NCBI GenBank assembly: GCA_026913215.1
Contig: JAPTYK010000001.1
Span: forward strand, 7,006,001 to 7,070,000
Source of the DNA: Streptomyces diastatochromogenes
GTDB taxonomy: Bacteria > Actinomycetota > Actinomycetes > Streptomycetales > Streptomycetaceae
DNA length: 64,000 nt
Direction: 5' to 3'
Shown: one piece after another, positions 30,614 through 39,876 of the stretch
Layout: each line of letters starts with the position of its first letter
Position numbering within the stretch: the first letter of the stretch is position 1
Program-made: the position numbers and the translations under genes
Notes under the pieces: model-generated
Seen by the model: the letters and a program-made list of their open reading frames with translations, nothing else
What the model was told of the DNA's origin: nothing
Database searches by the model: none

Positions 30614-30624
30614 TTGTATACCAA
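30614..30624. promoter_or_regulatory. GTATAC-centred palindrome, promoter-proximal
   Basis: TTGTATACCAA lies about 31 bp upstream of the amidohydrolase start. It matches the GntR-type operator core TTGTATACAA. A second, inverted copy sits 97 bp further upstream. No GntR gene is in the window. Confidence 0.5.
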
Positions 30625-30709
30625 GCTGCGGCAGGCCGACAAGGGTGAAGATCGGCAATGACCTATTGGTCAGTTCATGTTGGTGTTAGGGGGTTCCCCT
30701 TCCCTTGAT

Positions 30710-30721
30710 TTGGTATACGAA
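30710..30721. promoter_or_regulatory. GTATAC-centred palindrome, distal copy
   Basis: TTGGTATACGAA, reading TTCGTATACCAA on the minus strand, is an inverted match to the promoter-proximal site at 30614-30624. The centres are 97 bp apart, near nine helical turns, which would allow looping between the amidohydrolase and phosphotransferase promoters. Confidence 0.5.
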
Positions 30722-30820
30722 TTCCTCGTTGAGGGTCCTCGTTCCGCGGGATCCCCGGATATTCAGGTGCGCCGGGCACCGGTCCGATGGTGCAATCGCC
30801 CGATGGGACAAGCGACAACC

Positions 30821-31804
30821 ATGACGGTCGACCGCGGGCGGTTCGCCGACGCGGTCACCCCTGGGAGGAGACGGCCTGGCAGGAGGCCGCGCTCGACTGG
30901 TCGGAGCGGGGCTCGCCCGGCACGGCCTGACCGAGACCGGACCCCGCGAGGTCAGGGTCCGGCCCTGGTCGATCCTCGTGCGCTTCCGGACCGGGGCCGG
31001 GAGCGCGAGGCCGTGGGTTCAAGGCGAGCGCCCCCGACGCCGCCTTCGAGGCCGCCCTCGGGGCGCGCTCGCCGACTGGGTGCCCGAACACGTCGTGACC
31101 CCGCTCGCCGTCGACGCCGAACGGGGCTGGTCGCTCCTGCCCGACGGCGGACCGCTCTTCCGCCACGTCCTCGACGCCGGCGGCGCCGGACCGGACTCCT
31201 GGGCGGAGGCGCTCGGCCAGTACGCGCGGATGCAGCGGGCCCTGACCCCGTACACGGACCGGATGGCCGGCCTCGGCGTGCCCGACGGACGCACCGGCCG
31301 GCTGCCGGAGGTCTTCGACGGCCTCGTCGAGGGCAACACCACCCTCGCCCCCGACACCCGCCGCGCCCTCCGGGAGCAGCGGCCGAAGCTCCTGGACTGG
31401 TGCGCCGAGCTCGACGCGCACGGCATCCCGGACTCGCTCGACCACTGCGACCTGCACGACGCGCAGCTCCTCGCCCCCGCCGCCGGCCGCTTCACCTTCT
31501 TCGACTGGGGCGACGCCAACGTCGCCCACCCCTTCAGCAGCCTGCTGGTCCCCGCCCAGGCCGTCCGGGAGCGCCACGGCCCCGAGCACGTGCACCGGCT
31601 GCGCGAGGCCTACCTCGAACCCTGGACCGACCTGGGGCCCTCCTCCCGGAGCTGCGCCGGGCCACGGTGCTCGCCACCCGGCTCGCCGCGCTGGGCCGGG
31701 CGGTCTCGTGGTTCCGCCTCTTCCCCGGCACGCCGACCACCGGGTGCGAGGAGGCCAGCGCCCACTGGGTGAAGGAGCTGTTCGCGGCGCCGCCCGTGTT
31801 CTGA
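30821..31804 (+). CDS. APH-family phosphotransferase
   Basis: About 329 residues. Kinase-like fold with the catalytic loop DHCDLHDAQLL (variant of HGDLHxxN, with Gln replacing the usual Asn) and the metal-binding FDWGD about 18 residues later. WFKASAPDAAFEAAL is the ATP-lysine region. Frame changes near 30856, 30906, 31020 and 31635 are each repaired by one C or G. Such proteins phosphorylate aminoglycosides, homoserine or other small molecules; resistance cannot be claimed. Its TGA abuts the convergent xylH-type stop with no spacer (TGATCA). Confidence 0.75.
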   Translation: MTVDRGRFADAVTPGRRRPGRRPRSTGRSGARPARPDRDRTPRGQGPALVDPRALPDRGREREAVGSRRAPPTPPSRPPSGRARRLGARTRRDPARRRRRTGLVAPARRRTALPPRPRRRRRRTGLLGGGARPVRADAAGPDPVHGPDGRPRRARRTHRPAAGGLRRPRRGQHHPRPRHPPRPPGAAAEAPGLVRRARRARHPGLARPLRPARRAAPRPRRRPLHLLRLGRRQRRPPLQQPAGPRPGRPGAPRPRARAPAARGLPRTLDRPGALLPELRRATVLATRLAALGRAVSWFRLFPGTPTTGCEEASAHWVKELFAAPPVF

Positions 31805-33082
31805 TCAGGCGCGGCCCGCGGCCTTCTGGCTGCGGCGGGACAGCGAGTCGACGACCACGGCGGCCAGCAGGACCGATCCGGTGATCATGAACTGGACGGC
31901 GTTGCTGACGCCCATGATGTTCATGCCCGACTGGATGGACCCGATCACCAGCGCGCCGAGCAGCGCGGACCACACCGAACCGCGCCCGCCGAACAGGCTC
32001 GTGCCGCCGATGACGGCCGCGGCGATGACGTTCATCAGCAGGTTGCCGCCGCCTGAGGTCTGGCTCGCGGACTGGATCTGCCCGGCGAGGAAGATGCCGC
32101 CGACCGCCGCCATGAGCCCGGAGATCGAGAAGACGGTCATCCGGACGAACGGCACGCTGATGCCGGCGCGGCGCGCGCCCTCGATGTTGCCGCCGACGGC
32201 GAAGATCCGGCGCCCGTACGTCGTGCGGCGCAGCACGAAGTCCAGCACCACGAGCAGGATCAGGAAGACGAGGAGCGCCAGCGGCAGCCCCTGGTACCGG
32301 TTGAGGATGTACGCCGCGACGAACGCGAGCGCGGCGATGACCGCCGTACGGAGCACGATCTCGGCGACCGGCCGGAACGGCACCCGCGCGGCCTGGCGCC
32401 GCCGGGCGTCCAGGAGCGAGGCCGCGAGGAAGAGCCCCACGCCCACGGCGGCCGTCACATAGGCCGCGGCGGGGCTGTGGAAGATCGTCGAGTAGAGCTT
32501 GGAGACGATGCTCTCGCTCGGGATGTTGACCGTGCCGCTGCTGCCCAGGACCTGGAGCATCAGACCGTTCCAGGCGAGGTTGCCCGCGAGGGTGACCACG
32601 AACGCCGGCACGCCCACCTTCGCGAAGAAGAAGCCGTGGATGAGCCCGACCACCGCTCCGCCCGCGAGGGCGACGAGGAGCGCCAGCCACTCGTTCATGC
32701 CGTTCAGGACGTTCAGCACGGCGAAGATGGCGGCGCACAGACCGCTGACGGAGCCGACGGAGAGGTCGATCTCGCCGAGCAGCAGGACGAAGACGATGCC
32801 GACGGCGATCATGCCGGTCCCGACGATCTGCTGACTGAGGTCGGAGAGGTTCTGGGCCGAGAGGAACGTGCTGTCGAGGCTGCCGAACACCGTCCAGATG
32901 ATGATCACGGCGACGACGACCGGCAGGGAGCCGAGCTCTCCGCTGCGCAGCTTGCGGCTGAACTCCTGGAGGTACCCCCGCAGACCCTCCTCGCGGACGA
33001 GCAGCCGGCTGTCGACCGCGGGCATGGCGTCGTGGGCCGGTTCCTGGGCGGCGGCGTCTCCGGCGGCTCGGTCCCGTCTCAT
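31805..33082 (-). CDS. xylH: xylose-type sugar ABC permease
   Basis: An intact 425-residue protein with ten or more TM helices. Family landmarks: LLGEIDLSVGSVSGLCAAIFAVL (near residue 100), VGVPAFVVTLAGNLAWNGLML, and FAVGGNIEGARRAGISV late in the chain, as in XylH/RbsC permeases. ATG 33082 overlaps the ATPase TGA. Third gene of a binding-protein, ATPase, permease operon. Confidence 0.85.
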   Translation of the reverse strand: MRRDRAAGDAAAQEPAHDAMPAVDSRLLVREEGLRGYLQEFSRKLRSGELGSLPVVVAVIIIWTVFGSLDSTFLSAQNLSDLSQQIVGTGMIAVGIVFVLLLGEIDLSVGSVSGLCAAIFAVLNVLNGMNEWLALLVALAGGAVVGLIHGFFFAKVGVPAFVVTLAGNLAWNGLMLQVLGSSGTVNIPSESIVSKLYSTIFHSPAAAYVTAAVGVGLFLAASLLDARRRQAARVPFRPVAEIVLRTAVIAALAFVAAYILNRYQGLPLALLVFLILLVVLDFVLRRTTYGRRIFAVGGNIEGARRAGISVPFVRMTVFSISGLMAAVGGIFLAGQIQSASQTSGGGNLLMNVIAAAVIGGTSLFGGRGSVWSALLGALVIGSIQSGMNIMGVSNAVQFMITGSVLLAAVVVDSLSRRSQKAAGRA

Positions 33083-33858
33083 CGCTCCTCCTCCCGCTTG
33101 CGGGCCTGGCGGCGGGTGACGGCGCTGTCGGTGGCCCCGGTGATGGCGGAGATGATCTCCTCGGTGGTCGTGGAGCGCTTGTCGAAGAAGCCGTTGTTGC
33201 GGCCGAGGCGCATGACGGCGATCCGGTCGGCGACCGCCATCACGTCCACCATGTTGTGGCTGATCAGAATGGTGCCGAGACCGTGGTCGCGGAGCCGCTC
33301 GACCAGGTCGAGGACCTCGGCGGTCTGCTCCACGCCCAGGGCGGCGGTGGGCTCGTCCAGGATGACGACCTTGGGGTCGCCGATCAGGGAGCGGGCGATG
33401 GCGACGGTCTGGCGCTGGCCGCCGGAGAGGGAGGCGACCGGGATGCGGACGCTCGGGATCCGGATGGAGAGGGTGTCGAGCAGTTCGCGCGAGCGCTGCT
33501 CCATCCGGACCTCGTCCAGGACGCCGAAGCGGCGCAGCTCGCGGCCGAGGAAGAGGTTGCCGACGACGTCCAGGTTGTCGCACAGGGCGAGGTCCTGGTA
33601 GACGGTGGCGATGCCGAGGTTCTGGGCGTCGTGGGGCCGGTTGATGGAGACCGCCCGGCCCTGCCACTCGATGACGCCCTCGTCGGGCGGGTTCACCCCC
33701 GCGATCGACTTGACGGCGGTGGACTTGCCGGCGCCGTTGTCGCCGACGAGGGCGACGACCTCGCCGGCATGGACCTCCAGGTCGAAGTCCTTCAACGCCT
33801 GGACCGCGCCGAACCGTTTGGAGATCCCCCGCAGGGTGAGCACGGGTGGCTCCGGCAA
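33079..33858 (-). CDS. xylG: sugar ABC ATPase, single domain
   Basis: An intact 259-residue protein. Walker A GDNGAGKST, Q-loop ATVYQDLALCD, signature LSGGQRQ, Walker B VVILDEPTAAL, switch His in LISHN. Classic XylG/RbsA proteins have two ATPase halves (~500 residues); this one has a single half, a common actinobacterial form. ATGA overlap with the permease gene. Confidence 0.88.
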   Translation of the reverse strand: MPEPPVLTLRGISKRFGAVQALKDFDLEVHAGEVVALVGDNGAGKSTAVKSIAGVNPPDEGVIEWQGRAVSINRPHDAQNLGIATVYQDLALCDNLDVVGNLFLGRELRRFGVLDEVRMEQRSRELLDTLSIRIPSVRIPVASLSGGQRQTVAIARSLIGDPKVVILDEPTAALGVEQTAEVLDLVERLRDHGLGTILISHNMVDVMAVADRIAVMRLGRNNGFFDKRSTTTEEIISAITGATDSAVTRRQARKREEER

Positions 33859-33893
33859 GGGAACCGCCTCCTCAGCTCGTGCTTGGGGGCCGG

Positions 33894-34979
33894 CTATTCG
33901 AGACCGGCGTCCTTGCAGGCCGCCGCGTAGGTCGGGGTGCAGATCTCCTTGACCGTGTAGAGCCCGTCCTTGACGACGGTGTCCTTGATGTTGCCCTTGT
34001 TCACCACGACCGGCGTGAGCAGCGTGGCCGGGACCTTCTGGCCGCTGCCGCTGGTGGCGGTGGTGGGCGTCAGGTCGGACGGGAGCGGCTTGCCCTGGGC
34101 CAGGTCGACGGCCATCGTGGCGGCGATGTCGGCCTCCGGCTTGTACGGCTTCTCGATCGTGATGGTCTGCGTGCCGATCAGGATCCGCTGGATCGCGTCG
34201 AGTTGGGCGTCCTGGCCGGTCAACGGCACGTTCAGACCCGCCGCCTTGAGGGCGGTGGAGATGCCGGCGGCCAGTCCGTCGTTGGCCGAGTAGACACCGA
34301 CGATCTTGTCCTTGCCGAGGGAGGCGATGGCGCCGGACATCTGCTGGTTGGCGTTGTTCGGGTCCCAGTTGGGAGTGTCGTACTCCTTGCCGATCTTCAC
34401 CTTGCCGTCGAGGACGGAGTGCGCGCCGGCCTTGAACTCGGCCGCGTTCGGGTCGGTCGGGGACCCGTTGTGCATCACGATCTCGCCGCTCTTGGCCTTG
34501 TCGCCGAGCGCGTCGAGGAGCGCCTTGCCCTGGAGCTCGCCCACCTTGTGGTTGTCGTACGACACATAGGCGTCGACGGGGCCCTGCGCGAGGCGGTCGT
34601 ACGCGACGACCTTGACGCCCGCGTCATGGGCCTTCTGCACGGAGGACTGGATGGACTTGGCGTCCACGGCATCGAGGATGAGGACCTTGTCGCCCTTGGC
34701 GAGGGCGGTGTTGACCTGCTGCTGCTGGGTGGTGGCGCTCTCCGCGGCGTTGTAGTAGTCGATGTGGGCCCCGGGCGCCAGGGCCTTGACCTTCGCCTCG
34801 ATGTAGGGCCGGTCGAACTTCTCGTACCGCGTGGTCTTGCTCTCCGGCAGCAACAGCCCGATCTTGACGTCCTGCTTCTCGCTCCCCGCGCCCAGGGCCG
34901 TCGCACTCGTGGCCGCCACTCCCAGGGAGAGGGCCGCGGCTCCGGCCAGGGCTATCGCGCTCCGCAATGTACGGGTCAT
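33894..34979 (-). CDS. xylF: xylose-type sugar-binding protein
   Basis: An intact 361-residue protein. Signal peptide MTRTLRSAIALAGAAALSLG without a clear lipobox Cys. PeripBP-4 fold: KIGLLLPESKTTRYEKFDRP, DAVDAKSIQSSVQKAH, YVSYDNHKVGELQGKALL, GVYSANDGLAAGISTALK. The combination is typical of XylF D-xylose receptors. It heads the operon, 35 bp before the ATPase gene, and is usually made in excess. D-xylose specificity is inferred from the family. Confidence 0.82.
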   Translation of the reverse strand: MTRTLRSAIALAGAAALSLGVAATSATALGAGSEKQDVKIGLLLPESKTTRYEKFDRPYIEAKVKALAPGAHIDYYNAAESATTQQQQVNTALAKGDKVLILDAVDAKSIQSSVQKAHDAGVKVVAYDRLAQGPVDAYVSYDNHKVGELQGKALLDALGDKAKSGEIVMHNGSPTDPNAAEFKAGAHSVLDGKVKIGKEYDTPNWDPNNANQQMSGAIASLGKDKIVGVYSANDGLAAGISTALKAAGLNVPLTGQDAQLDAIQRILIGTQTITIEKPYKPEADIAATMAVDLAQGKPLPSDLTPTTATSGSGQKVPATLLTPVVVNKGNIKDTVVKDGLYTVKEICTPTYAAACKDAGLE

Positions 34980-35029
34980 GGAGGGCTCCTTTCGTACGCC
35001 CCCTCTCCCTCACCTCGTGAGCGCGGGAA

Positions 35030-35075
35030 CGAGGGTGTACCTATGGCCTATATATCGACATTAGCCGCAACCTGG
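35030..35075 (-). promoter_or_regulatory. AT-rich promoter region of xylFGH-type operon
   Basis: A rare AT-rich patch (gtcgatatataggccatagg on the minus strand) 60-80 bp upstream of the binding-protein start includes a short direct repeat TATAGG/CATAGG. It probably holds the -10 region and an operator; exact elements were not resolved. Confidence 0.35.
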
Positions 35076-35094
35076 GGACCGGCAAGCGGGTGAG

Positions 35095-35129
35095 CCCCCG
35101 GCGCCCGCGGGGCCCGGTGCCGCCGGGGG
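35095..35129 (-). terminator. hairpin upstream of the xylF start
   Basis: Arms cccccggcg and cgccggggg pair around a 17-nt GC-rich loop. It lies 34 bp beyond the trpS stop (35163) and ahead of the xyl promoter, insulating the two same-strand operons. A perfect 12-bp palindrome, gggtgatcaccc, follows at about 35127-35138. Confidence 0.6.
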
Positions 35130-35162
35130 TGATCACCCTGTGTGACGCTCGCGCGCCGTGTG

Positions 35163-36250
35163 TCAGTAATGGCTCCTCATCGCCTCGCGCACCTCGGCGA
35201 GGGTCGCGTCCGCCACGGCCCGTGCCCGCTCGTTCCCCTCGCGCAGGACCCCCCGCAGGTACGAGCGGTCCCGCGCGTACTCCGCGCGGCGGGAGCGGAT
35301 CGGCGCCAGGTACTCGTTGACCGACTCCGTCACGGTCCGCTTCAGCGCCGCGGCCCCCGCCGAGCCGATGTCGCCGGCGACCTCCTCGGGGGTGCGGCCC
35401 TGACAGAGCGCCGCGAGCAGCAGGAGGGAGGACACCTCGGGACGGCCGGCCGGGTCGTAGGCGATGTGCCGCTCGGAGTCGGTCTTCGCGCCCCTGATCA
35501 GCCGGGCGGTCTCGTCGGCGTCGGCGGCCAGGGCGATGGCGTTGCCGCGGCTCTTGCTCATCTTGGTGCCGTCCGTGCCGAGCAGCAGCGGCACCTCGGA
35601 CAGCAGGGCGTCGGGCTCGGGGAAGACGGCGCGGCCGTCGCCGTAGCGCTCGTTGAAGCGTCGGGCGACGGTCCGGGTGATCTCCAGGTGCGGAAGCTGG
35701 TCCTGGCCGACGGGGACGAGATCGGCCTTGCAGAACAGGATGTCGGCGGCCTGGTGGACGGGATAGGTGAACATCAGGCCGCTGACGGCCGACTGCCGGG
35801 AGTGGGCGATCTCGTCCTTGACGGTGGGGTTGCGGTTCAGCTCGGCCACGGACACCAGGCTGAGGAAGGGAAGCAGCAGCTGGTTCAGGGCGGGGACGGC
35901 GCTGTGCGTGAAGACCGTGCTGCGCTCGGGTCCACGCCGATGGCGAGGTGGTCGAGGACCAGCTCCTCGACGTGCTCGGTGAGCCGGTCCGCCACGTCGC
36001 GGTCGGTCAGGACCTGGTAGTCCGCGATGATCACGAACAGCTCCACCCCCAGGTCCTGGAGCCGGACCCGGTTGCGCAGGGTGCCGAAGTAGTGCCCCAG
36101 ATGCAGCCGCCCGGTGGGACGGTCCCCGGTCAGGATGCGGAACCTCCCGGGATCCTTGAGGATCTGCCGCTCCAGGACCGCGCTGCGCGCCTTGGCGGCG
36201 GACGTCCCGAGCGCGTCGGCGGAGGGGGCGGTGGTGGTGAGGGTGCTCAT
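35163..36250 (-). CDS. trpS: auxiliary tryptophanyl-tRNA synthetase (TrpRS1 type)
   Basis: About 363 residues. Class I signatures HLGHYFG (HIGH) near residue 50 and GTKMSKS near 215. GDRPTGRLHLGH and FTYPVHQAADILF are TrpRS-specific. ATG 36250 has AGGAGA upstream. One C lost near 35934 separates GVDP from ERSTVFTHS. An upstream leader peptide with tandem Trp codons and an attenuator marks this as the inducible, second TrpRS of Streptomyces; in S. coelicolor the equivalent gene confers indolmycin resistance and is controlled by ribosome-mediated attenuation. Resistance here is inferred from that similarity. Confidence 0.88.
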
Positions 36251-36309
36251 GGGTTCTCCTGGTGGGGTCGGCGGCGCCGTAGGGACGACAGGACCCGTGC
36301 CAGGGAACG

Positions 36310-36336
36310 CGAAAGGGCCGTTCGTCCGAACGGCCC
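36310..36336 (-). terminator. attenuator terminator of trpS leader
   Basis: gggccgttcg and cgaacggccc form a perfect 10-bp stem with a two-base loop, followed on the transcript by TTTCGC. It lies 60-86 nt upstream of the trpS start. The left arm segment GGCCGTT can instead pair with AGCGGCC just after the leader stop codon, giving an antiterminator when a ribosome stalls on the Trp codons. Confidence 0.8.
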
Positions 36337-36361
36337 GGTCGTGCGCGAGGGATGGCCGCTC

Positions 36362-36403
36362 CTAGGAGGAGCGCCACCAGCTGAGGCACGACGACAGATG
36401 CAT
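36362..36403 (-). CDS. Trp-Trp leader peptide of trpS
   Basis: A 13-residue ORF, MHLSSCLSWWRSS, starting at ATG 36403 and ending in TAG. Two adjacent TGG codons (residues 9-10) precede a pause hairpin, cgctcct/aggagcg, that overlaps the last codons. This is the expected layout for ribosome-mediated attenuation sensing charged tRNA-Trp: starvation or TrpRS inhibition stalls the ribosome at WW, freeing the antiterminator. Confidence 0.85.
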   Translation of the reverse strand: MHLSSCLSWWRSS

Positions 36404-36420
36404 GGCCCCAGCGTACATGC

Positions 36421-36440
36421 CCCGCGGCCGAAGCCGCGGG
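36421..36440 (-). terminator. hairpin after the P450 operon
   Basis: cccgcggc-cgaa-gccgcggg is a perfect 8-bp stem with a tetraloop, 19 bp downstream of the CYP154-like stop. It should end the conservon transcript before the trpS leader. Confidence 0.65.
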
Positions 36441-36458
36441 CACAGCAGGAGTGTCGGG

Positions 36459-37696
36459 TCAGGCGAGCACGACCGGCAGGTCGAAGAGGTCGTTCTGCGT
36501 GACGACCGGCTTGTTGCGGAGCTCCTCGCGGGGGACCGCCAGACGGAGACCCGGGAAGCGCTCGTACAGGGCGGGCAGCGCCACCGAGGCCTCCAGGCGG
36601 GAGAGCGCCGCACCCGGGCACACGTGCGGGCCGTGGCCGAAGGAGATGTGCCGGTTCGGGGTGCGGGTCACGTCGAACTCGCCCGCCGTCGGACCGTGCT
36701 GCTCCTCGTCCCGGCCGATCGCGCCGAACGACACGATCAGGGCCTCGCCCTTCGGCAGGATCCGGTCACCGACCTCGATGTCCTCGGTGGCGAACCGGAT
36801 CAGCACGTGCGAGGTGGGCGTCGACCAGCGCAGCGTCTCCTCGATCACGTTCTCCCACGGCACCTCGCCCTTGAGCACCAGGGCGCGCTGCTCGGGGTGG
36901 GTCTCCAGGGCGACGACCGCGTTCACGATCAGGCTGATCGTCGTCTCGTGCCCGGCCGCCACCATCAGCTGGAGGGTGTTGGTGATCTCCTCCGTGGTCA
37001 GCCGGTCGCCGCCCTCCGACGCCTCGATCAGCGCGCTCGTGAGGTCGTCCCCGGGGTTCTCCGTCTTGCCCGCCACGATCCCCGCGAACAGCGTGCCCAG
37101 GTCCGCCATCATCTGCGGCACCTCCTCGGGCGGCGTCTGCGTCGAGAAGAACTTGTCGAACAGCGCCTTCATCCGCGGGTGGTCGGCCGGGTCGACCCCA
37201 TCAGCTCGCCCACCACGCTCATCGGCAGCGGGTACGCGAACTCCGCCTTCAGGTCCACCACTCACCGGACGGGCGCTCGGCCAGCCGGTCGAGCATCCCC
37301 GGTCAGCGCCTCGATGCCCGCCCGCAGCCGCTCCACCCGACGCGCCGTCAGGGCCTGCGCGACCAGCGTCCGCAGCCGCCGGTGCTCCTCGCCGTCGACG
37401 GTCAGCATCGACCGGCCGGGGTTCGCCAGACCGATCAGCGGCCAGTCCAGGGTATCTCGCCGCGCTGCCACGCGCCCCAGACGTCGATGTCCTTCACGAG
37501 GCGGGCGTCGGTGAGCAGTTTGCGCGCCTCGGCGTGCCGGGTGACGGCCCAGCAGGGCACCCGCCGGGCAGCACGACCCGGGCCAGCGGGCCCGCCGCGC
37601 GCAGCCGGGCGCTCTCGCCGTCGAGGTCGGCGACGAAGGGTCAAGCGCGATCACATCGGTGCCGGACGCGGCGGTGTGGTCGTACGGGCAGCTCAT
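36459..37696 (-). CDS. cytochrome P450, CYP154-like
   Basis: About 412 residues, starting MSCPYDHTAASGTDV. I-helix oxygen-activation motif AGHETT, K-helix EETLR (ExxR), heme loop FGHGPHVCPGAALSR with the thiolate Cys. Frame changes near 37630, 37570, 37455 and 37260-37195. ATG 37696 overlaps the TGA of the CYP157-like gene. Streptomyces conservons commonly end in a CYP157-CYP154 pair, which supports the family guess. Electron donors and substrate are not encoded nearby. Confidence 0.85.
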
Positions 37697-38921
37697 CCGA
37701 GGGCTCCAAGGGCGGGGGTCGGGGTGTACGTCACGGGCAGCGCGGTCAGGCCGCGCAGCCAGGGGAGGGGCGGCGGGCGAGGGCGTCCTCGGCGACCGCG
37801 AGGTCCACGTCCGGCAGCCGGTCGAGCAGCACCTCGATCCCCGTCCGGGCGATGGTCTCGGCGACCTCCTGGGCGGGGAACGGGCAGCGGTGCTCGCCGT
37901 GCCCGAAGGAGAGGTGCGCGTTGTTGCCGCCGGTGAAGGCGCCGGAGTCGGTGCGCACGTGCGGGTCGGAGTTGGCGGCGGCCAGGCCGAGCAGCAGCAG
38001 GTCGCCCTGGCCGATCCGGCGCCCGCCGAGGCGGGTGTCGCGCGAGGCCCACCGGCCGGCGACGTTCTGGGTCGGGGTGTCCTCCCACAGGACCTCGTTC
38101 ATCGCCTCGCCGACGCTGTGCCGGCCGCCGGCGAGGGAGGCCGCGAACCGGTCGTCGGTCAGCATCAGGCGCAGCGAGTTGCCGATCCAGTCGGCGGTCG
38201 GCTGGTGCCCCGCGGCCATCATCACCATGAGGTCCTGGGCGACCTCCTCGACGGTGAACCCGGCGGTGTTGGCGAGCATCCGGGAGGCGACGTCGTCGCC
38301 GGGCGTCCGCGACTTGGCGGCGAGCAGCGCGAACATCGACTCGGCCAGGTGGCGCTGGCCCTCCAGGGCGCCCTCCTGACCGTTGATCATGTCGTTCATG
38401 GCGGTGACGAGGCCGGGCCCCTGCTCGTCGGCGAAGCCGTAGCAGCTGGCCAGGACCCGGACCGGCAGCAGCATCGCGTACTCGGCGATGATGTCGCAGG
38501 AGCCCTTGCCGCACAGCGCGTCGATCAGTTCGTCGGCGAAGCGCTCGGCGCGCTCCTTCAGGAGGAACGGGTCGATCGCCTCCAGGGCGTCGGAGATGAC
38601 CCCGGCGCGCTCGCGGTGCCGCTCGCCGACGGTGTAGAGGATGGACGGCTGCTTGCGGCCGATCATCGGCAGCAGGGGCCAGTCCGCCGGGATGGCGTCC
38701 CACTGGTTCCACAGGTCGGAGTCGCGGGAGAAGAGGACCGGGTCGCTGGTGACCTGGTGCAGCTCGCGGTAGCCGAGGACCAGCCAGGCGGGCACGCCCC
38801 CGTCGAGGACGACCGGGGCGACGGCCCCGTGCTCGCGGCGTATCTGCCGGTACAGCTCGGTGGGGTCGGTCTGGAACCGGGGCCCGCTCAGCGGGACCGG
38901 CTGGGGCTCGGGGTGGGTCAC
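37693..38921 (-). CDS. cytochrome P450, CYP157-like, ExxR arginine replaced
   Basis: About 410 residues starting with GTG 38921 (MTHPEPQPVPLSGP). Heme loop FGHGEHRCPFPAQ has the Cys. The I-helix has AGHQPT instead of AGHETT. The K-helix region reads NEVLWEDTP, so the normally invariant Arg of ExxR is Trp. Loss of ExxR is known in the CYP157 family of conservons. One frame change near 37770. GTGA overlap with cvnD upstream, ATGA overlap with the CYP154-like gene downstream. Confidence 0.85.
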
Positions 38922-39542
38922 GGGTGGGCTCCGGGAGGGGGAGGGGGGTCGGCCGCGAGGCCGCGACGACGGTCCGCAGGTGTTCCACGAGCGAGATCAG
39001 CACCTGCTTGCTGGACTCGCGCGAGCGGGCGTCGCAGAAGACCAGCGGGACCTCGTCGGCGAGGTCGAGGGCCTCGCGGATCTGCGCGGGGTGTGGGCCG
39101 GGCCGCCGAAGTCGTTGCAGGCGACGACGAACGGCGTGCCGTGGTGCTCCAGGCGGTCGATCGCGTACCAGGAGTCGGCGAGCCGCCGGGTGTCGACGAG
39201 GACGACCGCGCCGAGGGTCCCGGAGAACAGCCGGTCCCACAGGAACCAGAACCGCTCCTGGCCGGGCGCCCCGAACAGGTACAGGACGTTGTGCGCGTCC
39301 AGCGAGATCCGCCCGAAGTCGAAGGCGACCGTGGTGGCCGTCTTCGTGGCGACGCCGGCGGTGTCGTCGACGTCCTCGCCGGCCTGGGTCATGGTCTCCT
39401 CGGTGTTCAGCGGACGGATCTCGCTGACCGAGCGGACCAGGGTGGTCTTGCCGACTCCGAAACCGCCGACGACGACGATCTTCAGTCCGTTGTCGGCGGT
39501 GCTGTGCAGGGTCTGGCGCTGTTCAGAGATTACGGAGTCCAA
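38918..39542 (-). CDS. cvnD: conservon GTPase CvnD
   Basis: About 208 residues. P-loop GGFGVGKTTLV near residue 27, switch II GAPGQERF, base-recognition CNDFGG (variant of NKxD). Belongs to the MglA-like small GTPases found only in conservon operons. ATG 39542 lies within the end of cvnC, a 20-bp overlap. Frame changes near 39090 and 38940 fit lost G/C. Predicted to be the output switch of the CvnABC membrane complex. Confidence 0.88.
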
Positions 39543-39876
39543 CGAGCACCTGCTCCAGGATGTCGTGATCGGGAAGGCGGTACGCGGCGCGGGGGTGCCG
39601 TGCGCTGATCCGGCCCGTGTCGTGCAGGTCCGAGAGGAGGATCCGCGTGATCGACACCGGCAGGCCGAGCCCCGCCGCCACCTCCACCACGGCCGTGGGG
39701 AAACGGCACATGCGCAGGATCGCGGCGTGCTCGGACTGCATGCCGGCGACCGGATCGCTCTCGGAGACGATGAGCGTCACCAGGTCGAAGGCGTCGGACC
39801 CGGCGCGGCTGCGGCCGCCGGTCAGGGTGTAGAGCCGGTCGGGAGAGTCGTCCCGGCCCGGCCTTCCGCGGCTCAT
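39523..39876 (-). CDS. cvnC: conservon protein CvnC (DUF742)
   Basis: An intact 117-residue protein: DRLYTLTGGRSRAGS near the N-terminus, LRMCRFPTAVVEVAAGLGLPV then LLSDLHDTGRIS, all hallmarks of DUF742 (winged-helix-like). ATGA overlap with cvnB and a 20-bp overlap with cvnD. Confidence 0.9.
   Translation of the reverse strand: MSRGRPGRDDSPDRLYTLTGGRSRAGSDAFDLVTLIVSESDPVAGMQSEHAAILRMCRFPTAVVEVAAGLGLPVSITRILLSDLHDTGRISARHPRAAYRLPDHDILEQVLVGLRNL

Noticed and set aside
29213..30661. Long plus-strand frame opposite the amidohydrolase
   Set aside because: Composition is that of an antisense shadow; the minus strand encodes an intact enzyme with all metal motifs.
36362..36613. 83-residue minus-strand frame ending in the Trp-Trp leader
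   Set aside because: The upstream part is a shadow of the P450 gene; only the last 13 codons from ATG 36403 have the leader layout.
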